Positions 33,885 to 41,997 of a stretch of 64,000 nucleotides of DNA are shown piece after piece. The notes under the pieces are model-generated. The model was not told the origin of the DNA, made no database searches, and saw nothing but the letters and a program-made list of their open reading frames with translations. The translations under genes and the position numbers were made by a program. This stretch comes from Poriferisodalis sp965226645 (GTDB lineage: Bacteria > Actinomycetota > Acidimicrobiia > Acidimicrobiales > Poriferisodalaceae), in the NCBI GenBank assembly GCA_965226645.1, contig CBDDDL010000004.1, forward strand, positions 62,001-126,000, in the 5' to 3' direction. Numbering within the stretch: the first letter of the stretch is position 1; each line of letters opens with the position of its first letter.

Positions 33885-34208
33885 ATTTGTGTGCGCCGAC
33901 CGCATATGCGAAGCGATGATAGAAGGCATATGGGGATGGCATAGGCCAAGATCTCAAGGCTCTGTGCCGATGCTGGGCGAGATCACGCAGGAGTTCTGTG
34001 AACGCGATGAGTCGCATACGCGCTCGCTGAATTCGCCCAACTACTTCCGCTGCACAAGCACGGCGACTTCACAGCAACTGACGTCGAACCAGCGTGCTGA
34101 TCGTCGACGAGGAGCTGACCACCGGCATGATCGACACCACCATGGCGTCAACGAGACGACAGCGCTTACGGTGAGCCCGACCGGTTGATCCACGAAGCGA
34201 GAGAAACC
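33885..34208. other. Divergent intergenic region with a possible phosphoribosyltransferase remnant
   Basis: This 324-bp stretch lies between the mosaic protein and the PPOX gene and should hold both promoters. A short plus-strand frame at about 34094-34177 reads VLIVDEELTTGMIDTTM, resembling the PRPP motif of a phosphoribosyltransferase, and then stops. It is too short to be functional and is probably a decayed scrap. I see no other gene here. Confidence 0.4.
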
Positions 34209-34640
34209 ATGACGACGCCATCGCCGAAGATCATGAGTACTGAAGCCCAGAACTTGGTGCGTCGACCGAATTTCGCCCATCTGGCGACCTTGCGTGCGGA
34301 CGGGTCGCCCAAGCTCGACCCGGTTTGGATCGAGCTCACCGACGAATCCACCGTGACGATTGCCACGGGACAGGACTCGCTGAAGACGCGCAACGTGCTG
34401 CGAGACCCGCGTGTCGCCATCTCGATCGTCGACGTCGACAACCCCTACGAAGAGCTCCAGCTGCGCGGTACCTGCGTGGTGGAAGCCGACCCCGACATGG
34501 CGGCCTTGGATGCGCTCAGCCACAAGTACACGGGCGAGCCGTTCCCGACCCGAGGCGACGACGGCGTCGTGCTGCAGATCACCGTCACCCAGTACCAATA
34601 CCAAGATCTGCCCTTCGAGCACACTCCGCCGCAGGGGTGA
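34209..34640 (+). CDS. PPOX-class (pyridoxamine 5'-phosphate oxidase-like) probable F420-dependent protein
   Basis: A 143-residue split-barrel protein. The family pattern FAHLATLRADGSPKLDPVWIE near residues 22-41 (in parts: HLATLRADGSP, DPVWIE) and the DPRVAISIVDVDNPYEELQL block match actinobacterial PPOX/F420-dependent oxidoreductases. The ATG at 34209 with GAGAGA upstream is preferred to a TTG at 34185. It is followed after 7 bp by a truncated LLM gene, another flavin or F420 enzyme type. The substrate is unknown. Confidence 0.87.
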   Translation: MTTPSPKIMSTEAQNLVRRPNFAHLATLRADGSPKLDPVWIELTDESTVTIATGQDSLKTRNVLRDPRVAISIVDVDNPYEELQLRGTCVVEADPDMAALDALSHKYTGEPFPTRGDDGVVLQITVTQYQYQDLPFEHTPPQG

Positions 34641-34647
34641 CGGCCTC

Positions 34648-34905
34648 ATGCAGCTGGGTACGTCCATACGGTTTCTGCACCCGACGGGACCGCACACCTA
34701 CCCGCAGTTCACGCGGGTTTTTGACTCGCTTCCGCCTGGGGCCTTCTTCGAGCGGCCTATGAGCGCGGAAGACACCGGCGAGCAGGCCCGCAACGTCGTT
34801 GAGCTTGCCGCCACGGCGCACCAGGCAGGACTGAGCGGATTCCTGACCGGCAACCAGCATGCGATGCCGGCCAGCTACGCAAACACGTTCTCGCCGGAAC
34901 GGTCA
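34648..34905 (+). pseudogene. N-terminal fragment of an LLM-class flavin oxidoreductase
   Basis: About 86 codons starting MQLGTSIRFLHPTGPHTY resemble the first strands of a luciferase-like oxidoreductase (ARNVVELAATAHQAGLSGFLTGNQH). The similarity ends abruptly near SYANTFSPE, and the frame runs out inside the next gene. Most of the TIM barrel is gone. The neighbouring DMF-amidase-like gene starts 14 bp after the break, so a deletion joined them. Confidence 0.7.
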
Positions 34906-34918
34906 CTACGGTCGCAGC

Positions 34919-36385
34919 ATGATTGCGGGTTATTGCTGGCCACAGAGCGGCGTGGCGGGAGACACCATCGACCTGATGATCAGCGCCGCCGGCGGCTCGT
35001 GTCGGGTCGAGGTGCTGCGAATCGGTGCTGATGAGACTTCGGCGGGTTCCTGGGAGGTGCCGGTCACCGAACAGCCGGTGCCTGACGACTGTGCCACCGA
35101 AGGCTGCGGCTGGGCCCCATCGCTCTCGCTGGGAATCGAGCCGCAGTGGCAGCCGGGATTCCATCTGGTGCGACTGCACGGCACCGACGGCGAGGTCGCC
35201 GAAGCATTCTTCGTTGTGCGGGCCGCCGAGCCGGGTGCAACGTTGCTGGTGCTGTCCACCTCGACCTGGGCGGCCTACAACGACTGGGGCGGGCCGAGCT
35301 TCTACACCGGCGGCCACGAGTCTTCCCAGCAACGGCCGTTGCCACGCGGCTTCCTCGACAAGCCAGACCCGCATCGCTACCGCGTAGCCCGATTCGGGCA
35401 GCTGCCTCGCGCCGAGGTCGACGACTACTTCGAGAACTACTCGTACTGGTCCGCCGCCGCGGGTTGGGCCAATTGGGAGCGCCTTTTTGTGAGCTGGGCC
35501 GAACGCAACGGCGTAAGCCTGGATTACGCGACGAGCCTCGACCTCCACACCCAACCCGACCTGCTCGAAGGGCGCCGCATCTACTTGAGCGTCGGACACG
35601 ACGAGTACTGGTCAGCCGAAATGCGCGACCATGTCGAGAGTTGGGTCGAGGCCGGCGGCGCCGTGGCGTTCTTCTCCGGCAACACCTCGTTCTGGCAGGT
35701 CCGTTTCGGCGACGAAGACCGGGTGATCGGCTACAAGCTCGAATTCCACCTCGACCCCGTGATGGGCACCGACATAGAGCACACCGTGTCCACCATGTGG
35801 AGCGATCCGCTGACGGGACGACCCGAATCCGAGATGACCGGCGTCAGCTTCACACGGGGCGGCTACGCCCATTGCCGCAGTGCCCCGAAGGGAACTGGTG
35901 GGTACACGATCTGGCGGCCGCGCCACTGGGCATTCGACGGACTACGGCTGATAGCTGGAGACGTTGTGGGGGCAGAGCCGGTGGTGGTTGGCTACGAGTG
36001 CGACGGCTGCGAGATGGCCCTGGTCGACGGGCTGCCGGTCAGCACCGGAACCGGTGGCACCCCGGCGAACTTCGAGGTGCTGGGCACGGCGCCGGCGCAC
36101 CTGTGGGAGACCTCTGAGGCACCGCCAGGGCTGCCCGACACCTACGTCGGAGAGCTCAACTGGGTGACTGAGCGTCTCGGCGGCGGCGACACTCCCGAGA
36201 ACCGGGAACGCTTCGCCTATGGGGCCGCCGTGATGGGATGGTTCCGTCGAGGCTCGGGTGAGGTCTTCACGACGGGCTGCACCGACTGGGCCTATGGCCT
36301 TGAGCATGACGACGTCGCTACCGTGACTCGCAACGTCATAGGCCGGTATGTCGATCTGGCTGGCGACAAACCGGGAAGTCCCTGA
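34919..36385 (+). CDS. N,N-dimethylformamidase large-subunit-like protein
   Basis: About 488 residues. It resembles the C-terminal domain of the DMFase large subunit: a short beta N-domain (GYCWPQSGVAGDTIDLMIS), then LLVLSTSTWAAYNDWGG, YFENYSYWSAAAG, IYLSVGHDEYWS and GGAVAFFSGNTSFWQVRF, with a closing VFTTGCTDWAYGL. DMFase hydrolyses dimethylformamide, but most homologues have unknown substrates. Its stop overlaps the next start (TGATG), so it is coupled to the carotenoid-oxygenase-like gene. No small DMFase subunit is seen. The ATG at 34919 is the first that gives the domain alone. Confidence 0.8.
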   Translation: MIAGYCWPQSGVAGDTIDLMISAAGGSCRVEVLRIGADETSAGSWEVPVTEQPVPDDCATEGCGWAPSLSLGIEPQWQPGFHLVRLHGTDGEVAEAFFVVRAAEPGATLLVLSTSTWAAYNDWGGPSFYTGGHESSQQRPLPRGFLDKPDPHRYRVARFGQLPRAEVDDYFENYSYWSAAAGWANWERLFVSWAERNGVSLDYATSLDLHTQPDLLEGRRIYLSVGHDEYWSAEMRDHVESWVEAGGAVAFFSGNTSFWQVRFGDEDRVIGYKLEFHLDPVMGTDIEHTVSTMWSDPLTGRPESEMTGVSFTRGGYAHCRSAPKGTGGYTIWRPRHWAFDGLRLIAGDVVGAEPVVVGYECDGCEMALVDGLPVSTGTGGTPANFEVLGTAPAHLWETSEAPPGLPDTYVGELNWVTERLGGGDTPENRERFAYGAAVMGWFRRGSGEVFTTGCTDWAYGLEHDDVATVTRNVIGRYVDLAGDKPGSP

Positions 36386-37809
36386 TGACTGACACCGCCG
36401 AGACTGCCGAAACTGCCGGGACTGCCGATACCTCCGAGGCAAAGCCTCAGAACAACTACACCGAGGGCAACTTTGCTCGGGTGACCACAGAGCTCACTGC
36501 GTTCGATCTTGAGGTGATCGGGGAGATTCCCGCAGCCTTCGAGGGTCGGTACCTGAGAAACGGGCCGAACCCGGTCGTGCCGACCGATCCCGCAACGAGT
36601 CACTGGTTCACCGGCACGGGCATGGTGCACGGCGTTCGGCTGCGCGGCGGCCGCGCCGAGTGGTACCGCAATCGCTGGGTCCGCGGTCGCGAAGTCACCG
36701 AGACGTTCGGCGAGCCTCCAGTCCCCGGACCCAGCCGTGGCCTCGACTTTTCACCGAACACCAGCGTCGGCGGCTTCGCCGGAACTACCTGGGCGCTGGT
36801 CGAGGCCGGTGCGCTGCCGGCCGAGCTCGGCTACGAGCTGGACACGGTGTGCCGCAACGACTTCTTTGGGACGCTGCAGACCGGCTTCACCGCTCATCCC
36901 AAGGTGGACCCCGCCACCGGCGAGATGCACGCCATCTGCTACGCGTGGCAGGACCTGCTGGACCACATCGAATACGTCGTGGTCGGCACAGACGGCCAGG
37001 TGCGCAGGACGGTGGACATCCCGTTGGGTGGCATGTCCATGATCCACGACATGTCCCTCACCGAGAACTACGCGGTGGTGTACGACCTGCCGGTCACGGT
37101 CGACCTCGACATCGCGCTGAGCGGGAAGTCATCGTTCCCGTTCCGTTGGGACCCCGACTACGGCGCCCGCGTTGGGCTTCTGCCGCGAGAGGGCAGCGCT
37201 GACGACATCATCTGGTGCGACGTCGGGCTCTGCTACGTCTTCCACCCGCTCAACGCCTACGAGGACGACGACGGGCGCGTGGTGCTCGACCTGTGCCGCT
37301 ACGACAAGATGTTCGACCGTGACCTGCTGGGTCCGGCAGGCGATTCCAAGCCGACGCTTGACCGCTGGATCGTCGACCCGGTAAGCCGCCGGGTGTCGGA
37401 GCAGCGGGTCGACGACCGATTCCACGAATTCCCCCAGGTGCGGGGCGATCAAACCGGCCGCAAGCACCGCTTTGGCTACACGGTGGGTGTTGGCGACGGC
37501 CTCATCCCAGGTGCCAACTACAAGATCGACTACGACACCGGCATCGCCGTATTTCACGATCACGGCCTCGGCCGGGGCAGCGGCGAGGCGGTCTTCGTTC
37601 CCGATCCCGACGGGACCGCCGAGGACGATGGCTGGCTGATCTCGTTCGTCTACGACGAGACAAGCAACGGCAGCGAACTGGTCATCCTCGACGCTCGGGA
37701 TCTTGGGCGCTCACCCGTGGCCCGGGTCCCGCTGCCGCAGCGGGTGCCCTACGGCTTCCATGGCAACTGGGTGCCCGACGCAGCCGTCGCTTCGCACGAG
37801 GCGACCTGA
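36385..37809 (+). CDS. Carotenoid cleavage / lignostilbene dioxygenase family protein
   Basis: A 474-residue seven-bladed beta-propeller oxygenase of the RPE65/CCD family. Landmarks are FEGRYLRNGPNPVVP near residue 52, FTGTGMVHGVRLRGG, and iron-ligand His positions in TAHPKVDPATGEMH, SMIHDMSLTENYAV, CYVFHPLNAYED and the C-terminal PYGFHGNWVP. These fit the four-His iron site. Given the aromatic catabolism around it, a lignostilbene-type C=C cleaving dioxygenase is as likely as a carotenoid enzyme. It starts within the stop of the previous gene. Confidence 0.88.
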   Translation: MTDTAETAETAGTADTSEAKPQNNYTEGNFARVTTELTAFDLEVIGEIPAAFEGRYLRNGPNPVVPTDPATSHWFTGTGMVHGVRLRGGRAEWYRNRWVRGREVTETFGEPPVPGPSRGLDFSPNTSVGGFAGTTWALVEAGALPAELGYELDTVCRNDFFGTLQTGFTAHPKVDPATGEMHAICYAWQDLLDHIEYVVVGTDGQVRRTVDIPLGGMSMIHDMSLTENYAVVYDLPVTVDLDIALSGKSSFPFRWDPDYGARVGLLPREGSADDIIWCDVGLCYVFHPLNAYEDDDGRVVLDLCRYDKMFDRDLLGPAGDSKPTLDRWIVDPVSRRVSEQRVDDRFHEFPQVRGDQTGRKHRFGYTVGVGDGLIPGANYKIDYDTGIAVFHDHGLGRGSGEAVFVPDPDGTAEDDGWLISFVYDETSNGSELVILDARDLGRSPVARVPLPQRVPYGFHGNWVPDAAVASHEAT

Positions 37810-37831
37810 GAACCCGGCGGCGACACAGCGA

Positions 37832-38986
37832 ATGTCAGATCACGCGGAACTTGTCGGCCGGGCACGCGAGCTGGCGCCTGTCATCGCGGAGCGTGCAGCC
37901 GATGCGGAGACCATGCGCCGGCTACCCGACGAGACGATTCGCGAGCTCATCGACGCTGAGCTCATCTCGATCTTGGTGCCTCGGCGCTGGGGCGGACTGC
38001 AAGGGTCGCTGAACACCCATCGCGAAGTCGTGGAGATCATCAGCGCCGCGTGCATGTCCACCGGCTGGATCCTGGCCTTTTACAGCGGCCACAACTGGAT
38101 GGCGCTGAAGTTCTCCGAAGAGGCCCAAGCAGAGTTCTTCGACGGCAAGAATTACGCCCTCATTCCCGTCACCACGGCGCCGACCGTCCGCTTCGAGCCG
38201 ACTGAAGGCGGTTTGATCGCCTCGGGACGTTCGCCATGGGGCACGGGAATCGTTCACGCGGACTGGGTGTGCACCGGCGGCAGAGGCACCGACGGAAACA
38301 TCTACATCGTGGCGATGCGTGCCGAGGAAACCACACTCGTCGACAACTGGCACATGGCCGCGATGTCAGGTACAGGCAGCAACGACTTCGAGATACACGA
38401 CGTATTCGTCCCTGAGCACCGGGTGCTGCCGCTGTTGGACTTCGTCAACGGTGACACGCCGGGTGCACGGCTCCACGACGATCCCATGTACTTGTTGCCG
38501 CTGATGCCGTTCATCTATTGCGAAGCCATGCCGGTGTTCTCCGGCGGGCTGCGGGGAGCGGCCACCGCCTTCGAGCACATCGTGAAGAACCGGGTGCGCA
38601 CGCACACGCGCTCTGTCGTGGCGGACGACAAGCTGGCGCACGCCCGGCTCGGCGAGGCTGCCGCAGCGGCGCTCGTGGCGGAACGGCTGGTGGCCGATCA
38701 GGTGCGCGAGACCATCGAACTGGCTGAGTCTGGCCACACGTTCAGCCTTGAGGATCGGATTCGATTCAAGGCGCAAGCGGGCTTTGTCGTGGATCACTGC
38801 CGCCGGACGGTGAACGACATCATCCACCACTCGGGTACGTCCAATTTCGCCGACGACTCGCCCGTTCAGCGGTTCTTTCGGGACATCAACATGCTGGCCA
38901 CGCATGCCTTCTTCGAGTGGGACATGAGCCGGGAGCAAATGGGTCGATCCCTGCTCGGTCTGAAGCCGACGACGCCGCTCATCTGA
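37832..38986 (+). CDS. Acyl-CoA-dehydrogenase-fold flavin monooxygenase (HsaA/HpaH type)
   Basis: A 384-residue protein from the ATG at 37832. The helical N-domain (ADAETMRRLPDETIREL), the segment RRWGGLQGSLNTHREVVEIISAA and STGWILAFYSGHNWMAL, the GRSPWGTGIVHADWV beta-domain and the C-terminal IIHHSGTSNFADDSPVQRFFRDI match group D two-component monooxygenases such as HsaA. These hydroxylate phenols with reduced flavin from a partner reductase. An extradiol dioxygenase, now broken, follows, which fits hydroxylation before ring cleavage. No reductase gene is seen nearby. Confidence 0.87.
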   Translation: MSDHAELVGRARELAPVIAERAADAETMRRLPDETIRELIDAELISILVPRRWGGLQGSLNTHREVVEIISAACMSTGWILAFYSGHNWMALKFSEEAQAEFFDGKNYALIPVTTAPTVRFEPTEGGLIASGRSPWGTGIVHADWVCTGGRGTDGNIYIVAMRAEETTLVDNWHMAAMSGTGSNDFEIHDVFVPEHRVLPLLDFVNGDTPGARLHDDPMYLLPLMPFIYCEAMPVFSGGLRGAATAFEHIVKNRVRTHTRSVVADDKLAHARLGEAAAAALVAERLVADQVRETIELAESGHTFSLEDRIRFKAQAGFVVDHCRRTVNDIIHHSGTSNFADDSPVQRFFRDINMLATHAFFEWDMSREQMGRSLLGLKPTTPLI

Positions 38987-39079
38987 TCGTCACGTTGTCC
39001 TTGACCACGTCCTTGGACAGCGCCTTGAGCACCGCTGTCAGACCGAGCCGCGGGCCGGCCAGCAGGCCGAACCGCTCTC
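38985..39079 (-). pseudogene. Remnant of a short-chain dehydrogenase, antisense to its neighbours
   Basis: The minus strand reads ERFGLLAGPRLGLTAVLKAL and then SKDVVKDNVTI before a stop. This is the helix-and-strand segment after the active site of many SDR proteins (G-L-x-x-x-L-K-x-L-S-K-D-V-x-x-x-N-V-T-I-N). No other part of the gene remains on either side. It marks a deletion or rearrangement point. Confidence 0.55.
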
Positions 39080-39146
39080 ACCCCGCCGCGATCGCACTTC
39101 CTACAACCACGCAGGTGTCTCCGAACGGGTCAGCGTTGAGCAGGAC

Positions 39147-39895
39147 GTGAGCGGCAACCGCGCCCCGATCCAGAAGGCTCCCGGAGCGCCCGAGGTGTAC
39201 CGGCTGGGCCACATGGTGGCGGCAGTACCGCCCGGTGCCCACCGGTTCTTCATGAAGTTCCTGGCGGATACCTTCGGCATGCTCGTGAGCGATGCGGCTC
39301 GGATGATCATCCCGCCGGGCGCAGAGGAGCACTTCCCGCCGCCGCTCGTGGAGGTGATCAAGGCCACCGGCTCCGACGTGATGTTCCAGTTCATGCGGAT
39401 GGACCGGGGCGCAGCCGACACTGACCACCACAGCATCCTGGTGCTGCCACTGATGGACGGAACTCCCGCTGCCCAGTTCAGCCATGCCGCGTTCGAGGTC
39501 TTCAGCATGGACGACGTGTTCCGGGGTCACATGCACTTCCGGGAGCTGGCGGCGCAGGGTGCGCCCTACTCGCTGGCGTGGGGCGTCGGACGTCACGTGT
39601 ACGGCTCGCAGGCCTACGACTACTGGCACGATCCCTACGGTCACGTCGACGAGCACATGTGCGACGGCGATCGGGTGGACGCCAGCTTTGGCCCGAATGT
39701 CATCGACATGACCGGTCCAGGGCAGATGGGCCACAACGGCGGCAACCAGTGGGGCCCAACGGTCGAGGAGTCCGGCGTGCACAACCTCAACGGCCCCGGT
39801 GCGATCCCAAGTTCGCGGATCTGCCCGATGACGTCCGCGCGTCGCTGCTGTCGCGGGACCTGAGCGAGGTACAACACATCGTCGACGCGCTCTGA
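39147..39895 (+). pseudogene. Type I extradiol dioxygenase-like gene, 5' truncated and frameshifted near the end
   Basis: The frame from a GTG at 39147 encodes about 215 residues of a two-module ring-cleavage dioxygenase: ADTDHHSILVLPL and FSHAAFEVFSMDDVFRGH with iron-site His, then WGVGRHVYGSQAYDYWHDPYG and DEHMCDGD. The first module is short or missing. After GPGAI at about 39800 the natural ending continues in another frame as DPKFADLPDDVRASLLSRDL and EVQHIVDAL, ending at 39895. The gene therefore carries a frameshift and probably a lost N-terminus. It follows the flavin monooxygenase that would have supplied its catechol. Confidence 0.7.
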
Positions 39896-39902
39896 GCGGA
39901 TG

Positions 39903-40013
39903 ATGACCACCTACGAGAATCAGTTCCCAGCCGACCGGGAGGCAAATCGGGCGTACTTGCTGGCGGCGGTCTTCCATAATGGCGTGAGCCGGCCAAGGCA
40001 GGGCAAGTTGTGA
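39903..40013 (+). CDS. Possible small ORF coupled to the selenoprotein gene
   Basis: A 36-codon frame (MTTYENQFPADREANRAYLL and then AAVFHNGVSRPRQGKL) whose TGA overlaps the GTG start of the next gene (GTGA). No domain is recognised and no clear ribosome site precedes it. It may be a leader peptide, the remnant of a larger gene or chance. Confidence 0.3.
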   Translation: MTTYENQFPADREANRAYLLAAVFHNGVSRPRQGKL

Positions 40014-41167
40014 TCATCCTCGCCAACGACAAGACGAGCGAAGTAGCCCAGCGAACAGATGACACGCGAGCGCTGTGGGTGCGGGTCGACGAGCTCTCCG
40101 GAGCCACTGGCTGGCAGATGAAACCTGAGGGGGTGTGCCTTGGGGAGCTGTGCGTGCCACTGTTTGAGGCCGAGCGTGAAACGTGGATCGCTGACGCCGA
40201 CGACTGGGTGTGGTTCTGCTACTCGGCCTTTGCCGACAAGATCGGCCAGAAACACGTTCGCGACGGCGGTGTGTGGAGCCTGGGCTCGGTGCCTGAGATT
40301 CGCCGATCTGGGTTGGAGTCGGGACTCGCTCCCGACTTCGAGATGACCGAGCGCAACGGCGAAACGCTTCGACTGTCCGACTTGCGAGGACGCAAGGTGG
40401 TGCTGTTCACCTGGGCCTCCTGGTGAGGCTGCCGGATCAGCCTGCCGGTCTGGCAGGAGCTCTACGAGTCGATCGGCTCCGATCGATTCGAGCTGATCGG
40501 TGTGGCCCAGGATTCGGAAGGCGAGGCCGCGGCCGGCAAGTGGCTCGACCGGGCCTCGCCGACCTACCGGTGCCTTGTCGACCCGACACACAAGGTCAGC
40601 TCGTTGTTCGGCTGGGTCAACGTGCCGTCGGCCGCATGGATCGACGAGGAGGGTCGCATCGTTCGGAGCAACGAAGGTGTGTACCCGGCCGAGACCACGA
40701 TCAAGTTCGGACTCGGCAAGGTCCGCCTCGGCAGCAACGCGTTTGCCGATGCGACTCGAGACTGGATCGAGCGGGGGGCGGACAGCGAGTTCGTCTGGAC
40801 CAACGAAGAGCTGGCTGCTCGCCGCAAGCCGGTCGACGATGACACGCTGCTGGCGGAACCGACGTTCAAGCTCGCGCTGCACTTCGAAGCGGCAGGCGAC
40901 AGTGAGCGTGCACTGCGGCACTTTGAAGCTGCGCAACTCTTGGCGCCGGATAACTGGAACTACCACCGGCAGGGCTGGACCCACAAGGGGACCGCCTACG
41001 CACACTTGCGAGTACTGAAGCGGACGACAGACATGCGCAAGAACTCCGACAAGAACTACTACGACCCCATGGAACTGCCCGGCGAGAATCACCACCAAGT
41101 CACGCAGCCAGAGTGGATCTGGACCCCAGCCGTCAACCGGATCAAGAGCCTGCTCGGCCGCAGGTGA
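40010..41167 (+). CDS. Thioredoxin-fold (redoxin/ResA-like) selenoprotein with in-frame UGA = Sec139
   Basis: One frame runs from the GTG at 40010 to the TGA at 41165-41167, interrupted only by a TGA at 40424-40426. Around it the protein reads KVVLFTWASW-U-GCRISLPVW, placing the UGA exactly where thioredoxin-fold redoxins have their first redox residue (U-G-C-R, Cys141). Homology continues without a gap after it (FELIGVAQDSEG, VNVPSAAWIDEEGRIVRS), then a TPR-like C-terminus (LALHFEAAGDSERALRHFEA). A 6-bp hairpin with loop GGTCT follows the UGA at the right distance for a bacterial SECIS. Total 385 residues with Sec. Likely thiol/selenol peroxidase or disulfide reductase in the cytoplasm; no signal peptide is seen. 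Confidence 0.87.
40424..40457 (+). promoter_or_regulatory. Bacterial SECIS element (UGA plus downstream stem-loop)
   Basis: After the UGA come 14 bases, then CCTGCC (40441-40446), loop GGTCT (40447-40451) and GGCAGG (40452-40457): a perfect six-pair GC-rich stem. The loop starts 20 nt after the UGA. The E. coli fdhF SECIS has the same GGUCU loop at about the same distance, where SelB contacts the loop G and U. The bulged U of fdhF is not seen here. Confidence 0.85.
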
Positions 41168-41255
41168 CAGCGAGGCTCATGCCTCCAACAGATGCCGCGG
41201 TGATGGGCCTTGTGGCAGGACCATGCAGGTGCGCACGGGAAAATATGATGAAGGT

Positions 41256-41546
41256 ATGACAAAACGCAGGATTACCGTCACCGTCGATGAAGATCTCATC
41301 GAGACTGCGAGCAACGCGGTGAACGCGGGCGACGCATCGTCGGTGAGTGCGTGGGTGAACGAGGCGATGGCAGCCAAGAGCGAGAAGCGGCGACGCCTCG
41401 CGGCGCTGGCCGAGGCCATCGAGGACTACGAAGCAGAATTCGGCGCGATCACCGACGAAGAGATCGAAGCTGGAATTCTGCGTGATCGTCAAGCAGCGGA
41501 AGCCGTGCGCGCTCGCGTGCAAGCAAGAGCGCGAGAAACCAGATGA
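41256..41546 (+). CDS. vapB: VapB-type antitoxin (ribbon-helix-helix-like)
   Basis: A 96-residue protein from the ATG at 41256, which follows GATGAAGG. The N-terminus KRRITVTVDEDLIETAS has the short basic strand and helix of a ribbon-helix-helix DNA-binding antitoxin; VSAWVNEAMAAKSEKR is the second helix. The acidic C-terminus (EAIEDYEAEFGAITDEEIE) would wrap the toxin. The stop overlaps the VapC start by 4 bp (ATGA). Confidence 0.85.
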   Translation: MTKRRITVTVDEDLIETASNAVNAGDASSVSAWVNEAMAAKSEKRRRLAALAEAIEDYEAEFGAITDEEIEAGILRDRQAAEAVRARVQARARETR

Positions 41547-41923
41547 CGCTGGTCCTCGATGCTGGGGCGTTTATTGCCCTTGAGCGCGACGATCGCCTGA
41601 TGTGGGAACGGTTGAGACGAGCCCTGCGGACAGACGATCTCCCCGTGACGCACGGCGGCGTGATCGCGCAAGTTTGGCGGGGAGGTTCGGGGCGACAAGC
41701 ACGCCTCGCGAGGTCGTTGCGTGGGATCCGAACGGTGCCGCTTGATGAAGTGCTCGGACGCAGGGCGGGTGTGCTGCTGGCTCGCAGCCAAACACGTGAT
41801 GCCGTAGATGCCGCGCTCGTAGCCCTCTGCCAACACGACGACGAGATAGCGACTTCCGATCCCGACGATCTCGGGGCACTCGCTGACGCCGCTGGGCTAC
41901 GCGTCGACATCCTCACTGTTTGA
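41543..41923 (+). CDS. vapC: VapC-type PIN-domain RNase toxin
   Basis: A 126-residue PIN-domain protein. Acidic active-site residues are visible as Asp6 in VLDAGAFIALE, Glu14, Asp in TRDAVDAALVAL and Asp in ATSDPDDLGAL. It is preceded by and coupled to a VapB-like antitoxin, as in type II VapBC modules that cleave tRNA or rRNA. It appears intact. Confidence 0.88.
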   Translation: MTLVLDAGAFIALERDDRLMWERLRRALRTDDLPVTHGGVIAQVWRGGSGRQARLARSLRGIRTVPLDEVLGRRAGVLLARSQTRDAVDAALVALCQHDDEIATSDPDDLGALADAAGLRVDILTV

Positions 41924-41997
41924 CCACTGGCGACTGTCTCGAATACGGGGCTGAGGGTGGCATAGCGTTGGGCGATCTTGCCGACGAGAGGGCACCG

